Shown in pieces: positions 51,501-57,441 of a DNA stretch of 64,000 nt; position 1 is the first letter of the stretch; every line of letters begins with the position of its first letter. The translations under genes were made by a program, and so were the position numbers. Location of the stretch: positions 7,825,955 to 7,889,954 of the forward strand of contig NC_092701.1 of NCBI RefSeq assembly GCF_964275005.1, read 5' to 3'. This DNA is from Diadema setosum (Eukaryota; Echinodermata; Echinoidea; Diadematoida; Diadematidae). The notes beneath the pieces are model-generated. The model had not been told where the DNA came from and made no database searches. It saw nothing but the letters and a program-made list of their open reading frames with translations.

Positions 51501-54064
51501 TCCATGTCAACATTTTTCAATATCATAAAGTACAGTGGACTCCCGTTATAACGAAGTCCTCGGGACCGGCAGTTTTCTTTCGTTATAACAAAATTTCGTT
51601 ATAACCGAATGAATAAACAATAAAAATACATAGAGTGGATAATGTTGCGGCCCTAAATTTAATTTCGTTGTAACCGGAATTTCGTTATAACCGTGTTCGT
51701 TATAACGGGAGTGCACTGTAATTTGCATCACTATGATTGAACAGAAGCAATAGAGTTGTGGTATTTTTTTGTTTGTTTAAAAAGAGAACCTGGGAAGAAG
51801 TCCTTTTTGCACCCCCATAAAATTATAGAAAAAAAAACAACAACAACTTTTAGACATGGCTGGAAGGCAATGCTGCTTCCAACCATGCATTTTGCAGGGT
51901 TCGAAATTGGCGATGGTCTGCTGGCCATTGGCCACCCAAAATCACGTCGGACTAGCTAAAAATCATAAAATTCTTAAGTTACTAGTCCGTCTGGCTAGCC
52001 AAAATATTGCTTCAGTGTCAAAATTGATTCTAAGTAGTCCGCCTGGCTAGTTAAAAAAAAAAAAAAGTTAAGTGCGACCCCTGTTTTGCCGGCTAGGGTT
52101 GGAAACTTGAAGGAATAGGGTCTGCAGTGGATGGCGGAGTCCTGGGAAATGAAGGTTTGGTTGGGGTTAGGGTCATAGGGATAGGTTGAAGATTTTAGTT
52201 AATCATGATATTCATTTCATAATCTCGACTCTTTGGCCTAACTTCACGAAAGTGGTTTAAGCTCAGACCATGGTACAAAATTTGTACCATGGTCTAAAAT
52301 TAGTGTGACCATGGTACAAAATTTGTACCATGGTCTAAAATTAGTGTGAAATAGGCGTACCTTTGACATGCGCATATCAATGCACGTTTGCTACTGGACA
52401 TCTGTTGGCATACGCAATCTGTCAATCATATTTACCCAGAAGAAATTTGCATTAACCATGGTTTAAACCATGGTTTTAATTGTACCACCTTCGTGAAATC
52501 GGGCCATTGAGGAATAGCCATTTTTTTTTTTTTTTTTTTTTTTAACACGTTACCTTACACACCTGCCTGAGTATACTCAGGACTAGTCTTAAACGGGTAA
52601 ATGCTGAATAATAATTAATACATGTGAGATTAGAGGAAAAACAAAACAAATTAAACAAAACAAGCAATTTTATGCCATTATGGGGAAGGGTGTCAAAGGA
52701 ACTCTTTCCTTCAGACGGAAAAAGTTTGTTTTGTATGCCCTTCCTATAGATCCTAGGCTATACATACCTGGTAACATACCTGGTTGTGTGGGTATAAAGT
52801 TATACAGAACTTTAAACATTTACCCCTCTGCTACTCAATCGTCTGGATGCGGTGACTAACAAACTCATGTTTTCTGTGCTGTGCGGTTTAATGGCATAAA
52901 ACTGCATGCTTCGTGAGCTCTAGGATCCCATGTTCTTAAAAAGGACTGTACTTTTTGATATGGGTGAACAGTAACAACAAAACAAAAACAAAGACGGGGC
53001 ATACTTGAGCTAGACATAGACCACCATTTAACAATCAATGTTAGTTTGTTGTTGTTTTTTAAAACAAATCTTGATTCTTAGATATTAAGTATGGTATAGA
53101 CTAATATTCTAACTAAGTATGGTTGGGGCACCACCTATCGACAGGGCACCTTCCCATCGACACCCTGCGTATCATGGCTGTTTGTGTATAGAACGAAAAA
53201 GTACACGTGGGATTAAGTGTCATTAGCTATAAAAACAATAAAAACGAAGAAACGAAAATCAAACTCAAACAAACCAAGCTAAAAATTACACATCCGATCA
53301 GTAACGACGCATGGCTGTGAAATTCACGTGTATTACCTATGGCCTGTGAAATTCACGTGTATTACCTATGCTGTGAAATTCACGTGTATACCTTGTATGG
53401 AGGAGAGGGGGTGCCGATCGCAAGGTTCCCTCTTTAGCTGCGCGAAGAAAACGGAACGCACGCACTAAAATTGCGCTATTTTAAAACGGAGATTCATAAT
53501 CAACGAGACGGTCACGACATTCAAAACTGCAGCATTTATGGCATATTTGAGGTAAGAATTAGGCGGATTTGTATTATATTTTTAGAATAAACAAGCTACA
53601 GATCCTTAGGGTGTCGATACGTGGTACCCCCAACCCTACAAAGTAGATCCGTGATCTAAATTAGATCTATACAAACTAAACAATTTATGCCATTAAATTT
53701 AATATGAGTGGTGGATACAAAAGGAACTTTTTTTTCCGATAAAATTCACGTCATTACTAAGTGACAGATCTACAAAGTAAAGTGGTATTACCGTGCTGAA
53801 TAAATCTAGATCTAGACTATAAAGTTTACTAGTATTTTGGATGCAATATGCGAGAGCAATGAATACTTACATAAATTTGTATATATGGGACTACAGTTTA
53901 CTGTAACTGCGCTACTCTGTGCAATTTAGTAATGAAAATAAGTCAAACGAGGTAGAAATCACACTCACCGTCGTATACTCCGTATCAAAATAGTAACTAG
54001 ATGGGGGCAAAAAGCCTTGCTCAAGTGGTGTTTCAAATTCGTCCATTTCGTCTTCTGAATCCAT
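18204..54064 (-). CDS. PNPLA6: Patatin-like phospholipase 6/7 (neuropathy target esterase / lysophospholipase)
   Basis: A 31-exon gene of about 36 kb coding about 1,384 aa, near the human NTE length. It is the invertebrate counterpart of PNPLA6 and PNPLA7 (Drosophila swiss cheese). Order: N-terminal transmembrane helix, three cyclic-nucleotide-binding-like domains, patatin domain, acidic tail. The catalytic Ser (in GVSIG, about residue 1006) and Asp (in DGG, about 1126) are 120 residues apart, as in human NTE (S966/D1086). NTE is an ER-anchored enzyme that deacylates lysophosphatidylcholine and phosphatidylcholine. The start is ATG at 54062-54064; an upstream in-frame GTG at 54137 is preceded by an in-frame stop. 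All exons have GT-AG borders and phases agree, except at exon 10/11 and a weak donor in exon 30. Introns hold most of the transposons listed here; the larger ones between exons 4 and 9 show nothing else. Confidence 0.95.
18785..18840 (-). repeat. tRNA-like fragment (A-box only)
   Basis: The reverse complement reads GGGCTCTCTATAGCTCAATC then AGTAGAGCACCGG, a good tRNA acceptor/D-arm with an A box. The anticodon arm is irregular and no B box (GGTTCNANTCC) follows, so this is a tRNA-derived SINE head or pseudo-tRNA rather than a working tRNA. It lies in the last PNPLA6 intron. Confidence 0.5.
19176..19604. mobile_element. CpG-rich element bounded by inverted TTTATAAAATGGGT
   Basis: TTTATAAAATGGGT at the left and ACCCATTTTATAAA at the right form a terminal inverted repeat. 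The interior is clearly richer in GC and CpG than its surroundings and contains a perfect TGACGTCA motif near 19269. It overlaps a second foldback at 19593-19773, so one may be nested in or derived from the other. Confidence 0.55.
19593..19773. mobile_element. Palindromic foldback element
   Basis: The left arm has ACAAATGATGCACAGGAT, GCGTTAGTGGAGATG, CGGGTATTTATAAT and GCAACATGCAC; the inverted right arm has GTGCATGTTTCAC, GTAAATACCC, CATCTCCACTAACGC and ATCCTGTGCATCATTTGT. Arms are about 85 bp, with almost no loop. Confidence 0.75.
19774..19952. mobile_element. pogo/Tigger-like MITE, copy 2
   Basis: Begins CAGTGCACTCCCGTTACAAT and ends GTGAGTCCACTG before TA. It has the internal words ACACGGTTATAACAAAATTC and TTTATTGTTTATTTG shared with copies 3 and 4. 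It abuts the foldback element directly. Confidence 0.8.
21013..30524 (-). CDS. PNPLA6: PNPLA6 exons 24-30: patatin catalytic domain
   Basis: Exons 30297-30524, 29448-29668, 27723-27845, 26517-26633, 25866-26014, 23592-23704, 21013-21179. Visible motifs: oxyanion-hole [10 protein letters not shown] across the exon 24/25 junction, nucleophile elbow VGGVSIGA, and catalytic Asp in [12 protein letters not shown]. Conserved [45 protein letters not shown] and [13 protein letters not shown] also appear. Exon 24 is strongly GC-rich. Exon 30 may stop at a good donor (AAAG/GTACAG, 21032), but only the weaker CTCG/GTTTCA at 21013 joins the tail exon in frame; alternatively a small exon lies between. Confidence 0.94.
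21192..21295. repeat. (GA)n-rich microsatellite
   Basis: Interrupted GA tract directly beside the acceptor of PNPLA6 exon 30; on the sense strand it is a CT-rich polypyrimidine tract that may strengthen that acceptor. Confidence 0.85.
21335..21442 (+). mobile_element. Diverged SINE tail
   Basis: GCATGCCCATGG-TTTTTATCATGGCC-TCTACTAAAAC, later AATTTTTCAATCAG, follow the same order as the SINE tails at 34060-34171 and 37491-37570. The copy is old and its head is not recognisable. Confidence 0.5.
22084..22176. mobile_element. 93-bp piggyBac-like MITE, copy A
   Basis: Flanked by TTAA on both sides, with inverted ends CCCGTTGAGGATG and CATCTTCAACGGG. The core GCTACAACATGCATTT and CGAGTATACT is shared with the copies at 27410, 32341, 38900 and 42801. 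TTAA target plus CCC ends fit the piggyBac superfamily. Confidence 0.75.
24016..25160. mobile_element. TIR element with internal ~155-bp tandem repeats and DR1 motifs, copy 1
   Basis: Inverted ends TGTCCCCGCCG (24052) and CGGCGGGGACA (ending 25160); sequence shared with copy 2 starts earlier at 24016. Inside are about six tandem units of roughly 155 bp, each with the word GAAATCGGGTT and AGGTCAAAGGTCA. Perfect DR1 motifs sit at 24267, 24425, 24584, 24743, 24888 and 24901; 24109 has one mismatch. A CACGGACG microsatellite precedes the conserved right end CCCCTGCTCGAACTCGTTCG. No open frame. Lies between PNPLA6 exons 28 and 29. Confidence 0.8.
26208..26357. mobile_element. TACTGTAAAAC MITE, copy 1
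   Basis: 150 bp with inverted ends TACTGTAAAACC and GCTTTACAGTA. The interior has GCAAATTTGGCGAGAG and GTGAAATTAAAATGCAT words shared with the copy at 43110-43318. PNPLA6 intron 27. Confidence 0.75.
26859..27044. mobile_element. pogo/Tigger-like MITE, copy 3
   Basis: Starts CAGTGCACTCCCATCGTAAC, ends AGCAGGAGTCCACTG, TA on both sides. Shares TTTATTGTTTATTTGTTCGG with copy 2. PNPLA6 intron 26. Confidence 0.8.
27410..27583. mobile_element. Two abutting piggyBac-like MITEs, copy B
   Basis: 27410-27502 is a 93-bp copy (TTAA both sides; ends CCTGTTAAGGACG / CGTCCTCAAAGGG). A second, with a shortened left end, runs 27499-27583 and shares the middle TTAA. PNPLA6 intron 26. Confidence 0.7.
28627..29122. 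mobile_element. TIR element with DR1 motifs, copy 2
   Basis: Same left flank (AACAAGGAAAAGTAGAAATT), same inverted ends TGTCCCCGCC / GGCGGGGACA and same right-end block as copy 1, but only about two internal units. Perfect DR1 motifs at 28719, 28864 and 28877. The GGAC/GGAT microsatellite lies at 29014-29068. PNPLA6 intron 25. Confidence 0.8.
30662..30832. repeat. Compound microsatellite
   Basis: Runs stepwise from ATTAAT units to ATCAAT, to CACCAT, to ATC triplets, suggesting serial point changes that each spread through the array. PNPLA6 intron 23. Confidence 0.95.
30966..35033 (-). CDS. PNPLA6: PNPLA6 exons 20-23: pre-patatin segment
   Basis: Exons 34917-35033, 32945-33008, 32134-32248, 30966-31105. 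They encode [68 protein letters not shown] and [14 protein letters not shown], aligning without gaps of note to human [20 protein letters not shown] through LVLLHREEGAG. Function of this conserved segment is not established. Confidence 0.93.
31165..31513. mobile_element. Foldback element with ~120-bp arms
   Basis: The left arm has AAGAGGAATTCAACATTTAT, TTTTGAAATGGCTGAGATAT and AAAAGGTGGGACCC; the right arm has the inverse GGGACCC-like loop edge, ATGTCTCAGCCATTCCAAAA and GAATTCCTCTTAGAATGGTA. It ends ACCATCCCTTTAAG. Arms are diverged. An open frame across the right arm (31329-31874) has no recognisable domain. Confidence 0.65.
32341..32433. mobile_element. 93-bp piggyBac-like MITE, copy C
   Basis: TTAA-flanked, ends CCCATTGAGGACGAG and CCGTCCTCAACGGG, inverted relative to copy A. 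PNPLA6 intron 21. Confidence 0.8.
33069..33835. mobile_element. 767-bp piggyBac-like non-autonomous element
   Basis: TTAA at 33069-33072 and 33832-33835 enclose ends CCCTAACTAGGCCGGG and CCCGGCCTAGTTAGGG, with a second imperfect GGCC-rich inverted pair inside. The interior is AT-rich with poly-C runs and no open frame. PNPLA6 intron 20. Confidence 0.8.
33868..34171. mobile_element. Palindromic tRNA-derived SINE insertion
   Basis: The two arms, 33904-34038 and 34039-34173, are inverted copies with about one mismatch in 135 bp, meeting at CACCGGTG. Each arm holds a pol III B box (GGTTCGAATCC) and the tail ATCATGGCTACTACTAAAAC ... GTCAATCAGTTG. A 14-bp direct repeat, CAGCACCTATTATA, flanks the unit (33854-33867 and 34172-34185), so it entered as one insertion. 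PNPLA6 intron 20. Confidence 0.85.
35454..36943 (-). CDS. PNPLA6: PNPLA6 exons 17-19: third cNMP-like domain
   Basis: Exons 36812-36943, 35885-36058, 35454-35599. They encode [75 protein letters not shown] and [15 protein letters not shown]. The core closely matches human [19 protein letters not shown] and GEYGRGDLIGVVEALT. This is the best conserved of the three folds. Confidence 0.95.
36200..36290. repeat. Degenerate CCTAA/CCCTAA tract
   Basis: Words AATCCTAATCCT and CACCCTAACCC recur irregularly, resembling but not forming a telomeric array. PNPLA6 intron 17. Confidence 0.6.
37491..37839 (-). mobile_element. tRNA-derived SINE, tail-head-tail composite
   Basis: On the minus strand a tRNA-like head (GCTCGGTGGTCTAGTGG as A-box region, GGTTCGAATCC as B box) is followed by the tail ending GTCAATCAGTTG. 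A second copy of the same tail lies upstream of the head in the same orientation. CTTACATTT (37482-37490 and 37840-37848) is the target-site duplication. PNPLA6 intron 16. Confidence 0.85.
38092..39440 (-). CDS. PNPLA6: PNPLA6 exons 15-16: second cNMP-like domain
   Basis: Exons 39363-39440 ([20 protein letters not shown] ... REGDQ) and 38092-38297 ([16 protein letters not shown] ... [20 protein letters not shown]). Human PNPLA6 has [19 protein letters not shown] at this place. Exon 16 is distinctly GC-richer than its introns. A 99-bp tandem duplication copies the first 31 nt of exon 15 and its acceptor into the upstream intron. Confidence 0.93.
38900..38992. mobile_element. 93-bp piggyBac-like MITE, copy D
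   Basis: TTAA-flanked, ends CCCGTTGAAGACAAG and CAGTCCTCAATGGG; same orientation as copy C. PNPLA6 intron 15. Confidence 0.75.
39410..39607. repeat. 99-bp tandem duplication covering part of PNPLA6 exon 15
   Basis: Units 39410-39508 and 39509-39607 differ at about two bases. The unit contains the first 31 nt of exon 15, its CAG acceptor and intron sequence. The distal unit is therefore a decoy acceptor with a broken exon: read through from it, the frame meets a stop after about 23 codons (TAA). Confidence 0.92.
40017..43611 (-). CDS. PNPLA6: PNPLA6 exons 10-14: variable Ser/Thr-rich linker
   Basis: Exons 43434-43611, about 42653-42701, 42389-42442, 41207-41358, 40017-40184. The linker is rich in Ser, Thr and acid ([37 protein letters not shown]), as in vertebrates, where this region is disordered and phosphorylated. 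It ends [19 protein letters not shown] before domain 2. Exon 10 ends in phase 1, but the only good acceptors of exon 11 (at 42701 or 42737) are phase 0 for its open frame. So one boundary is wrong, the weak GTCCTT donor nine bases along from AAG-TCT is used, or a small exon is missed. Confidence 0.8.
41874..41969. repeat. 48-bp tandem duplication
   Basis: CAACTGCATTCAGCAAATTT starts at 41874 and again at 41922. Each copy contains TTTTCTCTTTCAGGCAACGG. PNPLA6 intron 12. Confidence 0.85.
42801..42893. mobile_element. 93-bp piggyBac-like MITE, copy E
   Basis: TTAA at left, CTAA at right; ends CCCAATGAAGATTAG and CCCGTTATCAATGGG. The most diverged full-length copy. PNPLA6 intron 10. Confidence 0.7.
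43110..43318. mobile_element. TACTGTAAAAC MITE, copy 2
   Basis: Inverted ends TACTGTAAAACATGATATA and GTTTTACAGTA; sub-terminal TTCGCGGAATGAAATTTC and TTCGCGGCATGAAATTTC are tandem. Its right half matches copy 1. PNPLA6 intron 10. Confidence 0.75.
44105..47118 (-). CDS. PNPLA6: PNPLA6 exons 6-9: first cyclic-nucleotide-binding-like domain
   Basis: Exons 46959-47118, 45882-45962, 44986-45114, 44105-44185. They encode [14 protein letters not shown], a [20 protein letters not shown] beta-roll, [15 protein letters not shown], then the [20 protein letters not shown] and MVRVVQ helices, and [17 protein letters not shown]. This is the canonical cNMP-fold order, about residues 164-314. NTE is not known to need a cyclic nucleotide, so ligand binding is not assumed. 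Confidence 0.92.
44233..44558. mobile_element. Possible MITE with GGAAGCTTTAGATTTGC ends
   Basis: GGAAGCTTTAGATTTGC at the left and GCAAAAATCTAAAGCCCCC at the right form an imperfect inverted pair about 325 bp apart. Only one copy seen and no clear target duplication. PNPLA6 intron 8. Confidence 0.4.
45137..45395. repeat. ~112-bp tandem repeat, 2.3 copies
   Basis: Starts at 45137, 45251 and 45361, with shared ATTTTCAATCTGTCCAAAAA-type words and TCTTTCCTGGTGACCAT. It sits 22 bases upstream of PNPLA6 exon 8, overlapping the branch-point region. Confidence 0.85.
46447..46560 (+). mobile_element. Possible hAT-like element end
   Basis: CAGTGGCGGATCCAAAGGGG followed by GGCGCAAGAGGCGCACGCAC resembles the common CAGTGGCGGATCCAG ends of hAT elements. 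No matching inverse end was found nearby, so it is a fragment at best. PNPLA6 intron 6. Confidence 0.4.
47958..49533 (-). CDS. PNPLA6: PNPLA6 exons 4-5: linker to first cNMP domain
   Basis: Exons 49445-49533 and 47958-48107. Exon 4 is basic ([20 protein letters not shown]). Exon 5 carries the conserved [11 protein letters not shown] and [18 protein letters not shown], matching the human KEPPPAVLEADLTE and [12 protein letters not shown] segment that leads into the first cyclic-nucleotide-binding fold. Confidence 0.92.
49568..49700. repeat. (GAT)n microsatellite
   Basis: GATGAT/GACGAT tract about 35 bases upstream of PNPLA6 exon 4; the Asp/His-rich open frames across it are artefacts. Confidence 0.95.
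50521..54064 (-). CDS. PNPLA6: PNPLA6 exons 1-3: N-terminus and membrane anchor
   Basis: Exons 53969-54064, 51329-51410, 50521-50594. Exon 1 gives a 32-residue acidic head ([10 protein letters not shown]...). Exon 2 is one hydrophobic helix of about 22 residues ([18 protein letters not shown]) ending in KRR, the expected single ER anchor with basic cytosolic flank. Exon 3 ends [18 protein letters not shown], nearly identical to the vertebrate [18 protein letters not shown] block. Confidence 0.93.
51533..51718. mobile_element. pogo/Tigger-like MITE, copy 4 (inverted)
   Basis: The best preserved copy: CAGTGGACTCCCGTTATAAC at the left and CGTTATAACGGGAGTGCACTG (ends at 51718) at the right, TA both sides. 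Inverted relative to copies 1-3. PNPLA6 intron 1. Confidence 0.85.
52235..52505. mobile_element. TTCACGAAGGTGGT-family MITE with duplicated palindrome
   Basis: Ends GGCCTAACTTCACGAAAGTG and ACCACCTTCGTGAAATCGGG (then CC) are inverted. Inside, a perfect 27-bp palindrome centred on AATT (half ACCATGGTACAAA) occurs twice, at 52267 and 52309, with a 42-bp period. PNPLA6 intron 1. Confidence 0.7.
52542..52599. mobile_element. Truncated piggyBac-like MITE, copy F
   Basis: The part ACACCTGCCTGAGTATACTC, then AGGACTAGTCTTAAACGGG, matches the right half of the 93-bp family. It begins after a poly-T run and lacks the core. Confidence 0.55.
53315..53393. promoter_or_regulatory. Three tandem units each with a CACGTG E-box
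   Basis: CTGTGAAATTCACGTGTATT starts at 53315, 53344 and 53371 (the last unit is slightly changed). Each has the palindromic bHLH-ZIP site CACGTG; a fourth lies at about 53203. They are about 0.6 kb into PNPLA6 intron 1. Function is inferred only. Confidence 0.55.
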
Positions 54065-54194
54065 ATTCTCCGAGATTTGTGAGTCCACAGGCGATGTGTT
54101 TTCAGCTGCACTTGCATTTGACGAGCATTCAATAATCACGAGAACTGCATGAATAGGTACGGCACTAGGTCATGGTAGGATGCACGGGCATCTA

Positions 54195-54207
54195 GCGGGC
54201 GGGGCGC
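54195..54207. promoter_or_regulatory. GC box in presumed PNPLA6 promoter
   Basis: GCGGGCGGGGCGC, a consensus Sp1/KLF site, about 130 bp upstream of the PNPLA6 ATG in a short CpG-rich stretch (54185-54235). No TATA box seen. Confidence 0.5.
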
Positions 54208-54278
54208 CGCATAATTCGCGCAGGCTAGGCGCAAGCTTGGTTGATTATTTCTTTTTTTTTTTTTTTTTTTTTTTTTTT

Positions 54279-55048
54279 GGCAAATGTTTGGTCAAATAGA
54301 GTATGTTTAAATTATAGGATTTTTAAGACGAATAGTCTTTTTGAAAGGTATCTAGTCCAGTTGAGTAAGAGGGATAGAATTTCATTGAGCCGTTTTAGAT
54401 GTAGGTCAAATCAGTTGCCAGTTAATAATAGAAGATTTGTACAGTCATTTGATGAAGGAGATGTTCAATGCCCTTGTTGTGATAGACATGAAACGGGTGT
54501 TGAATTTCACTATGTTTTCGTTTGCCCTTTCTTTGAAAAGGAAAGAAAGTTATATTTAAGCAATCATTACTTGGTTAAACGTCCTTGCTCATTACACATG
54601 TCCAGATTATTTTCATGCTCGCATTTAGGACAGCTTAAAAGACTAGTATTATTTGTGAGGCTGATCATGACATATTTTGCAAGTTTTCAGAAGCCTGAGC
54701 AAGTTGAGTGTACTGTAGTTAAGAAAGAAAATATTGTAACTCGTAGTGGTAGAAAAATTAAGCATCCAGTGATACTCGATCTTTAGTACATATCTTGTTG
54801 TTGTATGTCACGATTGTTTGGTCGTATGGTTCATACGATTAGTTAACCTTGCTTGCCAATTTATATATCACTGTATATATGTTTAGTAGGTATAGACTAT
54901 TTTATATACATCATTGTAATATATCACAAACATGCATTCTTTTTATATTGTAATGACCGTATCTTGTATTTATGTGTTGTACTCTCATACCCCGGAATGG
55001 GGTCGGAAGAGTCGAATAAAATCTAAAATCTAAATCTAATATCTAATT
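54279..55048 (+). mobile_element. 5'-truncated LINE, 3' end with C-terminal ORF2 piece
   Basis: An open frame to TAG at 54784-54786 codes the LINE post-RT zinc region: LSRFRCRSNQLPVNNRRF, then CPCCDRHETG, H and CPFF, i.e. a CX2C-H-C knuckle typical of CR1/L2-type LINEs, ending TRSGRKIKHPVILDL. The 3' UTR includes an ACCCCGGAATGGGGT hairpin and ends in imperfect AATCTA repeats. A 27-base T run precedes it. RT and endonuclease are absent, so it cannot move by itself. Head-to-head with PNPLA6. Confidence 0.8.
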
Positions 55049-57074
55049 TTCGACCTCAGTGATAGTTTTCCATGGATTCAAAGAGGTTTTCCACCTTGGC
55101 TTGGGCGTTTCTGCCAATACATATGTAGCAGTAACCCTTCTTACGAACAAATGGTTATGATAAAGTCCATCTAATGATCGTAACGCACCTTTGGCCTTCT
55201 AGATCTCTTCCTGGCTGGGTATGCTGGAACTCAAGAAAACAAGACAAAACAAGAGTGATCCATATAATTATATTGTACCCTTATTGGCAGAAAGTTGAAA
55301 CATAAAGCAAAAACAAAATACAAAATATGAAAACAACAGAAAGGCAATGGCAAATAAAAGCAGCTTGACAAAGTCTAAACTCCTCATAAAACAGTGCAAA
55401 GATGGGTAAACTTACAGATACGCATATCTGACATAGGCATAATATATGCATAATATAAGTAAACACAATATGGTAGGCCCATAAAATATGATCCCATAGG
55501 CCTACATTGACATTTTCCAAGATACAAAACTTCCTGATAACATATCAAAGAAGTTTTTTAGTTCTATTTTTAAAGAAAGTTTCCACTAGATTTTTTTAGT
55601 GGTCATAGGAAGCTATACAAAATGAAAAAAAAAAAGTCATTTCACAGTATATACAATGATAGTATGACACAGCTTTGATATATAGGCCTATGATTAATCA
55701 TTTATCAAAAAATATTTAGCAAATAGCACGTAAATGGGTAATGACGGTTACAAAGATTTAAACCAGGTATCCAGGAATCTAATCCTATATAACTATTGTT
55801 AACCAGTTCCTTATGAACATCTGAAATATAGCAGTAAACTTTTCACAGGAAACACCGATATCCATACAGGTACTGGGTTTACTCAGTGTCCATATAGTTC
55901 TCGTCTAAGCAGAACTGTCGACACTTATTGGAGGGAAGGAATTCGATAGTAAACGTACTTTCTACACAGCATCCAAAAGTTAGCTTTTATAGTTAACAAT
56001 GGTTAATATATCTCTCCCCATATCCTATTTTATACGAGTAGATGTGCATATCAATGATGTTTTTGCTTGATCGATCTGTAGCTATATCGTGTCAGTTGTG
56101 CTTTTAGATTGTAAATTTGGGTAAAAACATCAATAAACTTCAAACCTTAATTCACACCCCGTGTATTTACAGATTCTTAATTGGAAACTGCAAGAACTTT
56201 CACATTATTGATTGCACTTTCACTTATAATGTATATAAGACAAAGATATACATTGGATGGACCAAAAAATGCATTGCTCATAAATGGTGTTCGCACATGC
56301 GCGCATTGCTACTACCTGCTTGGACTTTGAACTCTAGCTAGTTCTATTCTCATCCTCAATGAAAATGCGCTGTTGACCAAAAGTCACAGAGGTCGCAGCG
56401 AACCCACGTTACTGTCAAAAATATGCTGTTCGTCTTCTCGCAGCAGGCAAATAAGAGGGACCAGAGAGAGAGAGGAAGGCTCCTTTTAGAATACACGGAG
56501 ATAGACACACAGAGTCCAATGCACTGTGCTGTATAGAGCATCCCGGAGAAGTTTATTTACAGGTGGGTATAACTTGTTTGAATTAACATGCAGCAGATAC
56601 AATTTTGATGCTCCAACTAGGCATACACATAGCTTTGATGTAGCCAGAAGACTCAATATTGCTATCTAGTTGTTGATATTCTTGCTGACCTAGATGTGTA
56701 AAATAACCGAACAAGAGAAAACATACTCAGGACATTGCGCTTTTAGTTTAATTTTTGAGTCTTCATATCAGTCAAACAGGTCCTAATTGCATATTTCGGA
56801 CTTTGGACGTATTGTATGGGAGTCAAGAAAAAGATCAATAGAGGGATAGAAAATGAAAACAGTCTTAAAAAATGGTGATGAGCCTGTTATAATATGATGT
56901 CGACGAATGCATACATAGAACTAACTGGCAAACCTGCGGTAGGAGTACCTGTGAGCTGTGCTTCCAGGCCTTATGTTCAATAAAATACGGTATATCTATA
57001 CCTCGGACTACTCGGAGCGCAGGAATATGTCAGCCCCGGTGGCCCTACGGGAATGAGAGTCGTAGGCCTACTAT

Positions 57075-57190
57075 AAAGTGGTAGTAAGTAGTAGTAGTGG
57101 TAGTAGCAGTAGTTTTATAGTAGTGGTTAAATTAGTCGGTGGCAGTAGTAGAAGTAGTAGGAGAGGTATAGCAGTAGAAATAGTAGGAGA
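57075..57190. repeat. (AGT)n triplet tract
   Basis: Interrupted GTAGTA-type tract; a purer one follows the MITE at 57405-57440. Confidence 0.85.
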
Positions 57191-57215
57191 GAAAGTAATA
57201 ACAAAGGTAGTATAT

Positions 57216-57405
57216 ACACTCTAAAAACACAAATGTTGAATTAGCATTTAAAAGGGCCGAGGAGTGACAGCATTTTCAAAGTGTTGGTTTTCCTGCTAGA
57301 TTCATCATTTGAAATGTTATCTTAAAAGTTGGATGCAACACTTAAAAAAATGCTGTCACTCCTCGGCCCTTTTAAATGTTGATTCAACATTTGCGTTTTT
57401 AGAGT

Positions 57406-57407
<2 letters not shown>
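57216..57407. mobile_element. 192-bp MITE with ~60-bp inverted repeats
   Basis: ACACTCTAAAAACACAAATG at the left matches inverted CATTTGCGTTTTTAGAGTGT at the right; inner arm AAAAGGGCCGAGGAGTGACA recurs inverted with at most a few mismatches. It stands between two AGT tracts. A lone ACACTCTAAGAAAAAC at 62194 may be an end of a relative. Confidence 0.8.

Positions 57408-57441
<34 letters not shown>

Noticed and set aside
54137-54139. GTG as PNPLA6 start
   Set aside because: A nuclear animal gene should use ATG; an in-frame ATG follows at 54062-54064, and an in-frame stop precedes the GTG.
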